Shown here: piece by piece, positions 1 through 12,287 of the stretch
Layout of the letters: every line of letters starts with the position of its first letter
Numbering within the stretch: the first letter of the stretch is position 1
From: Glandiceps talaboti
Lineage: Eukaryota; Hemichordata; Enteropneusta; Spengelidae
Direction of reading: 5' to 3'
Assembly (NCBI RefSeq): GCF_964340395.1
Contig: NC_135555.1
Span: forward strand, 11,846,931-11,910,930
Length of the DNA stretch: 64,000 nucleotides
Made by a program: the position numbers and the translations under genes
The notes under the pieces: generated by a model
What the model was told of the DNA's origin: nothing
The model's database searches: none
The model's input: the letters and a program-made list of their open reading frames with translations, nothing else

Positions 1-250
1 AACCGTCCTGAGAATACGAGTCTTTCTAGTAATCCTGCAACATATACCTCTTTACAAATGAATCTACAAATTACAAATGTGATTAAAAAAAATTCTTTGC
101 AATCAAATCCCAATTTTTTTCCGCTAGAACCATCTGAGAATACGAGTCTTTCTAGTAATCCTGCAACATATACCTCTTTACAAATGAATCCACATATTAC
201 AAATGAGATTTAAAAAAATTCTTTGCAATCAAATCCCAATTTTTTCCCGA
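1..250. repeat. tandem duplication, about 126-bp unit, two copies
   Basis: The segment beginning CTGAGAATACGAGTCTTTC at position 8 recurs at 134 and stays closely similar until the run of T near 247. Offsets of matching words are about 126 bp. The copies differ by only a few substitutions and small indels in A and T runs, so the duplication looks recent. It lies just 3' of the CMC2 exon, inside what should be a CMC2 intron. No coding potential was seen. Confidence 0.8.
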
Positions 251-424
251 CATCTTATCCACATCATCAGGAGTGTACAATTTCTACAAAAATGGGTTGA
301 TGATGTCAGAAAAACTTGAGATTCATTTCCAAAGAATTTTTTGACTCTGTGATTCAGAATTTTCATGTGTAAGTCACACTTGTCGAACCAAGAGTTCATG
401 AATATTAAATCTCGAAAAACATAC

Positions 425-522
425 CTCTTGATGACACTGCTGTAATTGCTTTATAAGTTCATTGCATTCTTCTGTGTGTAAATGTGATGATAGATCCCCA
501 TGCATGGTGAACAAACCTTTGT
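425..522 (-). CDS. CMC2: CMC2, first coding exon (partial gene; rest lies left of window)
   Basis: CMC2 is a small twin-CX9C protein of the mitochondrial intermembrane space needed for cytochrome c oxidase biogenesis. The exon begins after an acceptor (TTTGCAG) at 522, the ATG is at 505-503, and it ends at a GTATGT donor after 425. The 27 residues start [17 protein letters not shown], close to the human N-terminus as I remember it. They hold the first CX9C half (Cys14 and Cys24). Coding phase at the donor is 0. The second CX9C half must be encoded beyond the left edge, since 1-424 holds no such exon. The upstream splice acceptor implies a non-coding first exon, probably near 3966-4150, next to the CENPN promoter. 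Identification is confident despite the short length, because the position beside CENPN also fits. Confidence 0.88.
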
Positions 523-903
523 CTGCAAAACAGAACAGAGTGTTTGCAAAGATTTTTTCACAGACAAGGTAAAACATGGTAAAAGGTACTAGAAACTGAA
601 AGCCCAGATAACATATTCATCAAGATATCCCACATGTTAGAGTATCAACCCTTGGGGTTGCACAAGACTAGCCTGAAGGCTAACCTCAGATTAGGATTAC
701 CCCTGGTAAGACTTAGGTGAGAAAAACCGTTGTCTGGCAGAGCAAAAAAATAGTCACATACTATTGTCACATATTATTATTTATTTGCCAGAGGTCAAAA
801 AAACAACAACCAAATTTACATATCAAGTGAGGTGGTCCAGAATAAAAGAATGATCTTGTCTAATCATTACGGGTCCACTGATAACTCCACTCTATAATTA
901 TTC

Positions 904-990
904 ATGGTTGAACAATGAATATGCATGACTCCTAAGTGCTTATTCCCTTCAGTGTAAAACATCTCTTATGAATATTCATTGTTCAACCAT
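904..990. repeat. hairpin: near-perfect inverted repeat
   Basis: ATGGTTGAACAATGAATAT near 904 is the reverse complement of ATATTCATTGTTCAACCAT near 972, with a loop of about 50 bp. It is probably the remnant of a short palindromic MITE in the CMC2 intron. Confidence 0.7.
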
Positions 991-1731
991 TAATAACTAT
1001 TTCTGCTGACACCCATGAGACAAAGGCCCAGAACAAGGTACCCTTTAAAGGCAAGCGATCGACTTGATGTTCTCTGAACTTGCAAGTAATTATAGGTGAT
1101 GTAAAATCATGAAATGACTTTCCAGAACCCATTGTTTATGACGCATTCCCCTTTAAATACTGAAGTAGCTTGAGCTAAGAAGACAAAGAACAAAACATAG
1201 TCAAGCAAGCACTGAACCTTATATCCAAACTGCTAAAGGTCAACAGATGGATATGTAGTACATGTACTCTACTACACAAGTTGACAATGCTGTCTTTAGT
1301 TCACACTTCATTTACTGACTTCTATCAGAAAAAATGTTCGTGTTTCATTGTGGTGGGGGTGCAAAAAGTCAGCTAGAGTTTGACAGCTTATATTTCATGG
1401 TTCATAGAAACTTACTGACATGCATATCTCAAATGAAATTTATCACTTTCAAGATACATAGACGACAGTATTGTCCATGAATTTTTTAAGATATGGATCA
1501 CACACAACCTTTTCTTGCTAAATTTTTCATGAAATATATTCCACGATTTTTATCACGGATATCCTTTCGGATCGTTTTTCTAAAAACCTTATAAGAAATA
1601 TTTTAGGTACACTGTACCTCATTTTTTTAAACTTCAGATGTGATACTTTGAAATGCAATTCTCTTTAAATATGAAAAGTATCTTTGTTTTCTAACAAGAT
1701 AATCTTGAAGTGATGACATGCACTACAATTA

Positions 1732-2065
1732 GATATTATTCCCCAATATATTTCTTCGTTCAGTCAAGGAAAATCTGAGTGACCTAAGGGGCCCATGTCA
1801 CTATGAGTCCCTAGAATGGTAGTGAAAAAACCTTAGATCAGGAGTACTTTCCAGCTGAATGAATAAAAAATATTGGGAAATAATATATATTTTGTAATTA
1901 TACCATTGGCAGTCATATAAAAACAAATCTGGGAAAGTAATGACAGTTTTGATTGTTTTGACTCATAGTTCAAATACAGCAGAACATTGACGTAGACATG
2001 TGATGTTGTGACATAGATGAATGTTGTCATGATGTAGAACGACCAGAGTACATATTCCATATTTG
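1732..2065 (-). repeat. interspersed repeat family R1, copy A
   Basis: This copy contains AGTGACCTAAGGGGCC and a flanking tail that includes GACTCATAGTTCAAATACAG. The reverse complement aligns by eye with 38350-38700, and shorter or more diverged copies lie near 21255-21350, 39590-40120 (split) and 61680-61950. Both arms around the core carry related words such as AATATTTTTCTTCATTCAGC, so the element has an inverted-repeat character. No transposase is visible, so it is likely non-autonomous. Confidence 0.6.
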
Positions 2066-3106
2066 TTGTTTAACCTGACTCGTGCATGGTACAACAACTA
2101 TTATTCATGGCTACCTGAATGGTCACCACTTCCTTACATTTGACTGTTGGATGGTTATAATCAGTGTTTTCATGGGTTGCAAAACCTAAGTAACAAGACA
2201 ACTTTACAATACTGTAATACAAGGCATTCTCCCATAGTTCTAGGTTTTCCCCCGAGACATGTCTGATTTTATCTACTGTCTTTAAACAGACACCCACATG
2301 CTGTCAGTCTTTGAACTGACTGATATATTCATATAAGAAGTACTATTATACATACAGTCATCAAAATCTAATCCAATATTTTTTCTTTTTTTTGCAAGAC
2401 ATTCAATCAAGTAAGATTATCTCTACAAATTTTATTGCTAATTATATATTATGCAACACATATATTCCTATGGGATAAAGATATAATCTTTTTTGTCAAG
2501 GATTATAAAAAAAAAATCCTTTCCTCCTCCAATCAAAGAGTAACTCTGTTGATGATAATATTGAATTTTTATGACTTGCTATAATATACATTACACACTG
2601 TGTAAACAGATTTAAAACTAGATGTCTGTCCTTAGTAAAAGATCTGTGAATTATTGCCAGGGAATGTTAGTTAACCAACAGGAACAATTTGTGAGATTGG
2701 ATTGGACAATACTAACACCAATGATGTAGATGATAGGACATCATAAACATTAATGGGTATGCTTACAGACAGAGTTCAGGCACCTGTAGGAGAGATTGGA
2801 TGACCCAGGTGGCAAGAATATATAGTTCTTGTCTAGAGAAATGGACCAACAATAGAAACATATTTGTATTCATGCTAGGGAATTACACTGAGGGTTAGGT
2901 TAAAGTAAGGAATACGAATAAACTCCCTAGCATAGCCATGACTGGTATCTTCTCTGTTATGCTTGAAAAGAAAACTCCCCATTCAAGAACAGTGAATTTA
3001 TTTATACTTACAGATTGCTCTTTGGGGCGGCACCCCCCCCCCCCTCTCAAAATCTGACAAGTTCCTAACAGGCCGCTAGGCTAGACGACTATAGCACTGA
3101 AGAGAC

Positions 3107-3175
3107 TAGTCCTGCTTGCAGAGTTACAGTAATTTCGGGACTCGATTCTGCATACATCCTCTGCAAGCAGGACTA
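3107..3175. repeat. 17-bp perfect inverted repeat
   Basis: TAGTCCTGCTTGCAGAG (3107-3123) is exactly the reverse complement of 3159-3175, with a 35-bp loop. Its function is unknown; it may be part of a decayed palindromic element. Confidence 0.75.
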
Positions 3176-3280
3176 AACAGGCTAACCCTAACTAGTATTT
3201 ATTGCAGTTAGATCACTATTCTACCAGCTAGCCAAGGACACAATTCTGATTGTTGTGCTTCATTCTGGAAAAATCACAGG

Positions 3281-3653
3281 CACTTGTTTCCCCGTATGTA
3301 TCAGAATGTTTCTATCAGAGTACGATAAAATGTTGACATCTCGCAGTGAGTGGACTTGTGCGATCACAAAAACAAGTGTTATTTTACCACTTTTATATAC
3401 AATTGACTAAAACACATCAATATTATCGATATTTTTTATTATATTCTGATAGAAACATTCTGATACATATCTCGGGGAAACAAGTGCCAGTGAGGAAAAT
3501 TACCTGAATCAAGTTCCTTTGCATAACAGTCATTGAACCACTATCTATGCATATATGAATAAAAGAGAATAACGTACACCTGTATATTGTAATTGTCAAT
3601 CTTTGAATGTAATAGAAGAGCATATATCTTGTGTATGTATTACTATCCTATCA

Positions 3654-3685
<32 letters not shown>

Positions 3686-3853
3686 CACAGGTACTCGAAT
3701 CAATGTGTATGATTTAAAAAAAATATATGTATGTAAATAAGACTACATTTTTTTTTCTACACATTGATTTGAGTACCTGTGACTACTACTACTACAGTAT
3801 ATCCATACATATACATATATATATATATACACACATCATTCTCTTTTATTCAT
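3281..3853. repeat. cluster of inverted repeats with (TAC)n arms
   Basis: Three inverted pairs lie here. The first is 3281-3324 with 3440-3488 (core TTCTGATAGAAACATTCTGA). The second is 3684-3710 with 3761-3784 (core GGTACTCGAATCAATGTGTA, one mismatch), flanked by TAC/CTA trinucleotide runs. The third is an outer pair, 3551-3571 with 3837-3853 (TGAATAAAAGAGAAT). The second pair is nested within the third. The structure fits palindromic MITEs inserted close to each other in front of the CMC2/CENPN promoter. Confidence 0.65.
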
Positions 3854-3965
3854 ATTTTCATAGCGGCCTATGGTCGTTATCGTCTGCAACTTCAGTAGTC
3901 GATCGGATAACGATCGGATGATGTAGCTTTAGGAAGTTTATGTTAACTGTTAAAGCTTAGCTTAC

Positions 3966-4287
3966 CTGTTTGTTACAAAGTTATTTACTACTGTCGAAAC
4001 ATGGAAGACGATTATAATACCGTAGAATTAAATTTTCCTGAATAAACACGTTATTTAGCAGACGAAGTTATGAAAAAAGCGACGACCGTCGTGCTGCAAC
4101 AGTGAGACGGAAGTGAACCATAAGTGACCCGGAAGTCAGTTCCCGGTAGTGCATGGTGGGTAACTTAAGCAAGTCTAATCTTCAATCTGATTGGTCAAGA
4201 TAGTCATAAGCGCCATTTTGGGTGCGTTTTGAATATTTGCAAAGTTTCAGCAAAAAGACTTTTACATTGTTACACTTTTACAGTATC
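3966..4287. promoter_or_regulatory. CMC2/CENPN divergent promoter region (inferred)
   Basis: The region lies between the inferred CMC2 non-coding exon (-) and the CENPN ATG (+). It is richer in CpG than its surroundings. It has two ETS-type CGGAAG motifs (4108-4113 and around 4130-4135) and a YY1-like CGCCATTTTG at 4211-4220, with no clear TATA box. These motifs are typical of housekeeping divergent promoters. The transcription start sites are not determined. Confidence 0.5.
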
Positions 4288-7200
4288 ATGGATGTCGTGT
4301 TGACATTGAGAAGGGTATTGAATCGTTTCAAGAAGGAGAATTTCATCGATATCTTGAGAACATGGGCTTTCATAAACATTGATGATCCAGACTTCATTGC
4401 TACTATAGACTTTCACAGAAGCACGAAAACAAGTATTGTCAGCCACATCACTGAAATTTGCAGGGTAAGTTGTCAAACAGTCACCGAGTTTTCATGCTTA
4501 TCTCGTTATCCGTATCTCACTTTAATATTGCCAATGTAACGTAAACAACAGCATCTTGTAAGATAAAGAATACAGTCTCAATTTGATCATGCCTTACCAC
4601 TGCTTTGAGTAGTATATCCAGATCTGATGAAAAGTTGTGTTTACTAATACCGTGTACTGGTAGTGTACTACTGTAGTAGTAATTATATTTTTCACAACGT
4701 TTACATAATGATCAACACTGTATTTACTATTGGCTAAATTATTAGGCAAATAACTAGTGATAAAGCAAGATTACTTGCAAAATGTCGTATATATTTTTAG
4801 CGGTTCAACATTTCAATGACATGGTGACTACATGACTGAGTTACATGCATTCCCAAAGGGAAGCCCTGAAAACAATGAAGCGTTTTGAGAAAAAGCTAAA
4901 AATAGTACAATGTTTTGCATATCAATAAGAGCATTGAAGTGGTCACAGTGTCAAAAATTCAGAATGCACTTGTACTAGTATATAAATTCTGTAAATTACA
5001 ATATGAGGATTCAATGATTTGGATTAAAATGACCAACTTTTACATTATTTTTTCAAGTATAAAATGTACTCATCCTCTACGCAGGTGCAATTCTTGAAGT
5101 TTTCTGCTTCATGTATTGGTTTTGACTACAGGTTACTAAACACTTCAGTATTTGATATTTTCTCAGCTGCAGAAGTGAAACTTCATCATACATTGTGTTG
5201 AATGTTACTATGGCAATGACATGAATCTGAACAAAAGTGTAGGTCCGAGGGGGGGGGGAGTATAGGGCCACTGTAAAACTGGAAGGTGTCAAATGCATGT
5301 AGAATTCATTATTCTGATAATTTTTATAAACAAATTCTGCAATATTAGAGGTACCTGGTAATATCTTTTTAAGCTATATTTTACAAATCGCTTACTCTAC
5401 AAAATAATAAACTAACCGAGAAACATTTGATTACTTTTAATGAATACTTTTATGTTTGTTTGCAGGAGAAAAACATCAAGTTACACCATGTTGCACAACT
5501 TGATCTTATATGTAAGTACTTCTAAAAAATTTAGAATTAAAAACAGTTGTACTACTAGTACTACATTTATGTGTATGTCTAATTGTTTAACTGTGTAAAT
5601 GAAATGAAAAACTGGTTTGATTTTCAAAATAAGAATTAAATCTCCATAACAAATTTAAATAGTGTTTTTACCCTTTAAGGCACTATCCAAGGCCAGATGT
5701 ATCAGCAGAAAAATGTTCTGGCTTGGAAGAAAAAATATATTATATTGCATGTTGATACTTAGCCACAGTGTAGCAATCAAGTTACTGCCTTAATTTTAGA
5801 TTTTATTATTGTTTATTTATTTCAATTTCTTAAAAGCACTCGTCTCAATGCTGTTTAGTTACACATCAAAAAAGAATAATGTACTAAAAAATGTCAGGGG
5901 AAAAAAATATTTGTTGCTGAACTAATTAATTGTTTGGAATTTGCAATGTCATTACAGATCATCAGAAGAACCCAAACTGCAAGAAATGGACAGTGTTCAA
6001 GTTATCACAGGCACATGGTGAGTTGGAAATAAGCTACATGAATGACTGGAATTAATTTTCATTGTTTTATTTCATATGTTTGACTCATTCATGTTGTACT
6101 TGCTGCAAATTTTATGAATATTCAGTGATCAAACTTATTGAAATCTCACAAGTAATTTGTTGACAATCAATATTTTTATTTATAATAATACATGGTTTTG
6201 ATCATTGACGTAAACTCACACTGTCTACATATGGACATCAAGACTGTGTACAGTCAATGACTAGTAAACATATAATTTTGCTACCAAAATCTTGTTTCAT
6301 GTAAAAGTTTGATGTAATATTTCCAGCAGTCAAGCAATTGAAAAATTCAATGCAAATAGCTAAGCCTTACACTGAAGTTACAGCTACAAATTATACATGT
6401 ACTAAGGATTGAAACATTCCCTGCACGAAACGAAATTCTCAAGTATACAATTTACAAATGACAATAAATATCAAATGCCAGTTACAGATATAAGTACACT
6501 ATTAAAGTGACCATATGGACGAGGATTAGGTATCTATTTTGGATTTTTAATTTATAAAACAATTTTATCATGGCTTCCTACTTGAGAAATCAATGTGAAA
6601 CAACATAGACCAAGTCCTTGTTTGTAACTCAATACATTGCAAAAGACTGATAAATGTGTAAAATGTTTGTTATTGTACGTAAAATAACAAAGTTTATACA
6701 TTTTAGCTTTTTGCATTGTATTGAGTTACAAACACAGACTTTGTCAATGCTGTTTCACATTGATTTTTCAAGTAGGAAGCCATTGTTTTATAAATTAAAA
6801 AATCACAAAATAAATACCCTCATCCATATGGCCACTTTAAACTGAATTTCTTTCAGTGCTGTAACACCTGCATATATTGCTTTCAGGTGAAAATGGAAAG
6901 CAAGGAGCGATAAAAAATCACAAAATAAATACCCTCATCCATATGGCCACTTTAAACTGAATTTCTTTCAGTGCTGTAACACTTGCATACATGTATATTG
7001 CTTTCAGGTGAAAATGGAAAGCAAGGAGCGATAGAACCTGATGTGTTTGAAGAACGGCTTCGACAACAGTTGTCAGTATTTTTTAGACATGTATGTATTG
7101 AACATTTCAGCTATCATTTATGATATTATACATTTCCAACTTGTATATTTTTATGGGTGTTTTTCACTCACAAGAGAACACACAGTTATTTAACAGACAC

Positions 7201-10200
7201 AAATGGTTCAAATACAATCTAAGTACAGTAAACAGTCGATTTCAGTACATTACACTCTCATGGAAATTTTAGTTTAAAATGAACAATCAGTGTACTAGTA
7301 ATACATACATTATATTTAAGTATTTTACTAGCCAGTTGGGAGTAATTAAATAGGTTTGTGCCCTTGGATATCACCGGATTAGTATTCAGTAACTGTAAGC
7401 GTATGTATCCTGACATTACCGTTTTTAGAGTTGCAAGTCTGTCCTCAAATTGAACAATTTACCCTTCTCTCAAACCTTTGAAATTATTTGCTAGAAACTA
7501 TGACATCTCGCCTCTATATTTGTATGTTCACTATTTTGATTTTGATGTTTTACAAATTAGCTAGTCTAGTCCTTATATGTGCTATGATCATCTTCACCGA
7601 ACAGATCCTAGAGAACGACTTCACTATAGTAACTAGACTACAAATTAAGATGAAAAAAGGAAGAATTTAAGCCCAAATACCAATGTTCCTACAATTATCT
7701 TTTGACCACAAACATTCTGTATATTGCGTTTGTATTCAAATTGTGATCCAAACAGAATTTAGATACTTTTTATCCATCATGATAAATGCTTTTTCGAGTC
7801 AATCATGTCCTGTCTAAATTAATTGAAATTATGCTCATCTATGGTACCTGTCTGTTCAGTTTTTGATCCTAGCAGTTTTTACATAGTTTTCATTATGATG
7901 AATGTTCTGCCAAGTAAATCATGTCTTGTGTAAATTAATTGGAATTGTGCTCACCTGTGTGTTCAATGACATCAATTTTTTATTACTGGTAATCCACCAA
8001 TAATACAAGTTTTTTTTTTTAATTTTTCAATTATTTCATTACCAGGAGTTGGATGTCCGACCACATGATGGGTCGTTATGGTTTAGAATACATACACATG
8101 GTTATGGACTTCAAGTCAATCTCTCAGATGTCATTTACATAGTTCATCACCCACACTCTTCCTATCTGATTGCATCATCCATCAAAGTACATATGAAAGA
8201 TTACATTTTACAGGTACGTAACACTTAGATTTGTAGTGGGGAGCAGAACACTTGAACTTGAGAATAGTGGTGTCCCGTTGATCACAGTCATGATTGAGTG
8301 CACATCCCAAAAGACCCAAAACATTTGTATCAGTTGATATTTTTGTCACAAATCTGTAATACCGATAATTTTTTGAAAAACTCAAATGATTTGTGATAAC
8401 AAGAGCTCGAAAATTACAAAAGAAGTACTGTAGTATTACATACCTACATGTATGATTACTTGCATCAATGCAACTGTGCATAATACTGAAAAAAAGCTAT
8501 CATTGGATGTACACAAAAGCATGTGAATACACAGTTACTATTTCTACCAAATGTGCATGATGAAATATGTATAGGTATCACTGGGGAAAGAAAACAGACG
8601 TCAAGAAGACAAAGAATTTCTTATCTTTTTGCTGAAACATTTCACAAATGTTTAGGGTTGGCAGCTTAAACTGGAATCAGTAGGATTATCAGAAACATGC
8701 AATTTTTTTTATTTTGCCTTAACTAACGTTGTGATCCCATTCAACAGTCTATTCTCACAAGTCTTGGCTGTACAGAGCTGAAAGAATTACAGTTGTGTGG
8801 CCACAACCTGAAGTCCTTAGCTGACATGGTACTGTATCAACAGAGTCAGGGTTCATTCAGTCAATACAGATTCAATCAAGTTGATGACAATCCACTCAGC
8901 AGGAAGACTGTCAAACGGAAAGGTAGGTTTTTCAATTCACTTCACAACCTTGAATATTGAACCCGACTTTCAATTCGTCTCTATAAGAAATGTGTGAAGT
9001 TGTGTATGGTTTTTATAACAACTTTTTTAAGTCGTACATCTACTTCAACCCTAAAGTGCAAAAGGTTAAAAGCATGCTCTTGGTGATTTGGAATATAAAA
9101 ATAGCGCTTTTTGTCATGAAGTTTTATAATTTGATACTTCAGGTACTATTATATTACTTATAAGTTATATATAATATTTATAAGAACTGATACATTATGG
9201 TGTTTTGTCTTAAGGGCAGGGTTTTTTATATACATCAAATATTAACATATTGTGCTGGAATCCCATCTCCTACGTTATGTGTACAAACTTGTATACATGA
9301 AAATACAATACTCCCTAAGGTCTAAAAAAAAATTGTGTGGTTGTTCCAGTCGTCCCCCCCCCCCCCACCTAGTTTTTCACTGCCGACCCAAAACTTTTTC
9401 CATATATATAATTATTTGAGTAAAAAATAATAAAATTGCGAAAGTTGTGAAGTCTTGCCAGAAATAGTGGATGTGGATACTGATATTAACTTAAAAAGAC
9501 AATATAATACTGTTCTTCCAATCTGTAATGGCTGTACATCTCATGGGAAGAAAACGATAACACAGAGACCATATGGAAAACAACGGAAAATATAACTACC
9601 AGAACTAGACACTCACATATGAAAAAAAATAAAATAAAATAAAATAAAAAAAAAAATCTACCTACCCAACCTATTCTGAAATTGAGTGTAATCGGAACCA
9701 CACAATTTTTTTTATTAAGCCTAATGAGAAAAACAGTTATTTGGCAGAGCTATAGAACTGTTGGTCCTGAACAAAAAAAAAGTCCTCTTCTAATCCTTAA
9801 ATTATAGCTCTATCAAAAAAATAGTAGTAATCCAAGATTGTGGTTTTCAAATATTGGGGTTTAAATAACAAGCAGACATAAAACATGTCTTTCACACATA
9901 AATTAATATACCTGTATGACCACAGTATATTGAAATTCTATAACTCATACTGACTTATGGCTTAATTAGTCATAAAAGGTGTCAGGAGAGAACATTGTCC
10001 CCTCGGGATGTTTGAAGTGTTCCAGGCCACTGCTTGTATGTATTTGTAGCCAGTAACTGTCAAATTAGTATCAATGTGTCAAACTGTTTAATTGCATTTT
10101 AAATAATTATTAGTGCAGGTACACTGTAATTGCGTCAATTATAAAGATATGATCTTTGCAACTGTCTCTTAATTAATTTTTCTTTCTCCAAAGAGAAAAT

Positions 10201-11823
10201 TTGATAATTACATGTTATTGATAAATGGCCTCATTGAAACCACAGAAATGTGCTAGACATAATGTGTCTTGTTACTGCAACTAGTATAAGTCAAATGGGT
10301 ACTGTAGTTGTAACAATGCCCCCTGTGTAGGGATATAATTTAAAAAGAAGCAAGTAAAATAGGAAACGTACATGTAGGTGGCAATCCTTATGGGGGAATA
10401 GAGTGGCCAAATAGTAGTTGGTGCAGGAGGGGCTTTGTTTACCCTTGATTTTTTTTAATTCAAAAACTAAAAGGTTGCTTTCTGGTGCTACTTGATAACA
10501 AGTGCTGATGACAGTACCGTCTCCTATCCCAATGGTATCTGAATTTACAAACTAAACAAATTCCTGAAAAGTAGCTGGTATGGAAATTGCAGAGTTGCAG
10601 GTCATTTTTGCTGGCTATCAGCTCTCATCTACATCCCTACCTATGATACTACAAGCAGTTTAAGTTATATAGTGGAAAAGTGAGGTTTCTAAAGTTTGAA
10701 TAAACTAAATATAATGTGAGTTAATTCCATGCATGAAAATAATAGACATCATACATTCCACCAAAGTTGACACTCTGTATTTGTCAAGACCAAGAGAGTA
10801 GATGTGATGTCATTGTAAGGTTTTCCCATAAACCCTTGCAGGAAATCCCATTAACCCTTGCAGGAAATCCCCAAAATGACTGAACACATGTCAAGTGCAG
10901 TAGGACTTTTTTACAAGATTTGAAAGTGGAAGAAGTGACCAGGGCGCTATAGAAAAAAGACCCAGACTAGACGGCATCAAAATTGTTAGCTTTTAGTTTT
11001 CCAGGAGATTTGGTTAATTCCAAACATTTACGTTGTGGAAATAAATATGATAAAATGATCAACGTCAATATGTCAATGCTTAATACAAAAAGCTAACTAT
11101 TGCCTTTGTGTGGTTTTAATTCAGCAGATTCGCCCCCTGATGTGTTAAGAAGAAGAATGACGTATGAAAACATACAGGAGAAGAAGGCCAGGATAGCAAA
11201 AACTGAAGAAGCATTTGGTACAAATCAACAACCAACTTTAGAAAGGTTAACCTACCAGGTAAACTTTTTTATCAAATCTGATTATAATTTGAACAAGTTC
11301 TGTTTTTATTTTATTTAGTTATTACAATATTACAATATTTCACATCTTTGTTCTTGGAAGAAGTGGTATAGCAATTAGGAACACAACAATTGGTTGACAT
11401 GTTTACAATTCAATCAAGATGGCAACAAGACCTGATAAGGTACTGTAGTGTCACACAGGGGCTATGTGACTGATTTTTATATTGTAGTATTTTATATTGC
11501 TTTTCTTGTGTATGGGCTGGAGGCCTGGAATAGCAATAATATGGAAGCTTACTGAATATGTTTCTATTTGTTTTCTTGTTCAGCTTGAAACAAGATTCCG
11601 TGGAGAGCAGCATATACCTGCTATGACTGATCACCATTCACCAGTTCACTGTACTGTCAAATTTGAAGGTAAAAGTGTTTTAGAAGGCATCAAACAACTC
11701 GGAACGTGTGGACTGGCTACGTTACCACTGCCGTCACATTTAGCGAATGTGCATTCTCTGGCAAAGAACACTATAGTCTTAGCTGAGAAGAACAAACCAA
11801 AAGATACAAGCAACGTGAAGTGA
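4288..11823 (+). CDS. CENPN: CENP-N, centromere protein N (8 coding exons, 360 aa)
   Basis: CENP-N is a constitutive centromere-associated network subunit. It reads CENP-A nucleosomes through its N-terminal pyrin-like half and pairs with CENP-L through its C-terminal half. Coding exons are 4288-4464, 5466-5511, 5958-6017, 7008-7090, 8046-8213, 8748-8922, 11125-11258 and 11584-11823. All introns are GT-AG and all phases agree, giving 1083 nt including TGA; human CENP-N is about 339 aa. Family-like stretches include FIDILRTWAFINIDD near the N-terminus, SLWFRIHTHGYGLQV in the middle, ENIQEKKARIAKTEEAFG, and CTVKFEGKSVLEGIKQLGTC near the C-terminus. The start is the first ATG giving the family N-terminus; an upstream in-frame ATG at 4222 is less likely. 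Exon 7 has a CAGCAG tandem acceptor. Intron 3 holds a MITE and a duplicated copy of the exon 4 acceptor. Confidence 0.93.
6502..6840. mobile_element. palindromic MITE flanked by TTAA in CENPN intron 3
   Basis: The element is about 339 bp with long inverted arms. TTAAAGTGACCATATGGAC at the left pairs with CCATATGGCCACTTTAA at the right, and the arms keep pairing inward (for example TTGTAACTCAATACATTGCA with its complement near 6707-6730). TTAA occurs at both outer edges, which could be a TTAA target duplication of the piggyBac type or simply part of the terminal repeat. There is no coding sequence. Confidence 0.75.
6796..7032 (+). repeat. tandem duplication of the MITE end plus CENPN exon 4 acceptor
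   Basis: Two copies are about 115 and 121 bp long (starting near 6796 and 6911). Each contains the right end of the MITE, the intron tail TGCTTTCAG and the first bases of exon 4 (GTGAAAATGGAAAGCAAGG). Only the second copy continues into the full exon. The first runs into MITE sequence and meets an in-frame TGA at about 6957, with no donor seen before it. The copies differ at a few positions, including a 6-bp indel. Confidence 0.85.
10800..10965 (+). repeat. interspersed repeat family R3, copy 1 (CENPN intron 6)
   Basis: It contains CCATAAACCCTTGCAGGAAAT followed by a partial local repeat of CATTAACCCTTGCAGGAAATC, then AACACATGTCAAGTGCAGTA and TTTACAAGATTTGAAAGT. Related copies lie at 24310-24500 and 24535-24730, with fragments at 28640-28690 and 29040-29160. 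The length and lack of coding sequence suggest a SINE-like or non-autonomous element. Confidence 0.6.
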
Positions 11824-12210
11824 CATAATTGTACAATGTATTACTAGGAAATGTCAACAACAACAAAGAATGTAATATCAAAGTCATGCTCCAAGGACAC
11901 TCGATCAGGTGGATGTCAGCTGTTGTACATTATATTACTAATGCCTGTGTGTACACATTTTTATTTTATCTCAGTGCTGTCAATGTCAAAGTCATTAACA
12001 AACTAGGACATTTCTGAATAATTGTACAAAAACTAACTTTCAAGTAGTATTTTAGAATAGTGTTGTTCCTTTTTTTATCATTTATTATAGCTAACATAGT
12101 CATGTTTTAAATACAGACGTTTATGTACAAACTATCTAATTTACATTCATTGCTTTTAGTCTGTATATGAATGAATGAATGAATGAATGCATGTATTGAA
12201 AGAGTAGGGA

Positions 12211-12216
12211 AATAAA
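12211..12216 (+). terminator. CENPN polyadenylation signal AATAAA
   Basis: A canonical AATAAA lies about 390 bp after the CENPN stop codon, following a (GAAT)n run. It is the best-placed signal downstream of the gene, though cleavage is not shown. Confidence 0.5.
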
Positions 12217-12287
12217 TATACACACATATTCATATTTAACTCTTGTCTTTAAAAGTGTACCTACTTTTCAAAACTGTTTTATTACCT

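Larger units (their letters stand above)
523..3965 (-). other. CMC2 5' intron (inferred), repeat-filled, no other gene seen
   Basis: The stretch lies between the CMC2 coding exon and a possible 5' UTR exon whose donor (ACAG then GTAAGC on the minus strand) falls at 3965/3966. It contains interspersed repeats and hairpins listed separately. I see no ORF in it with splice structure or recognisable protein similarity. The intron assignment is an inference from the acceptor at 523-524. Confidence 0.4.
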
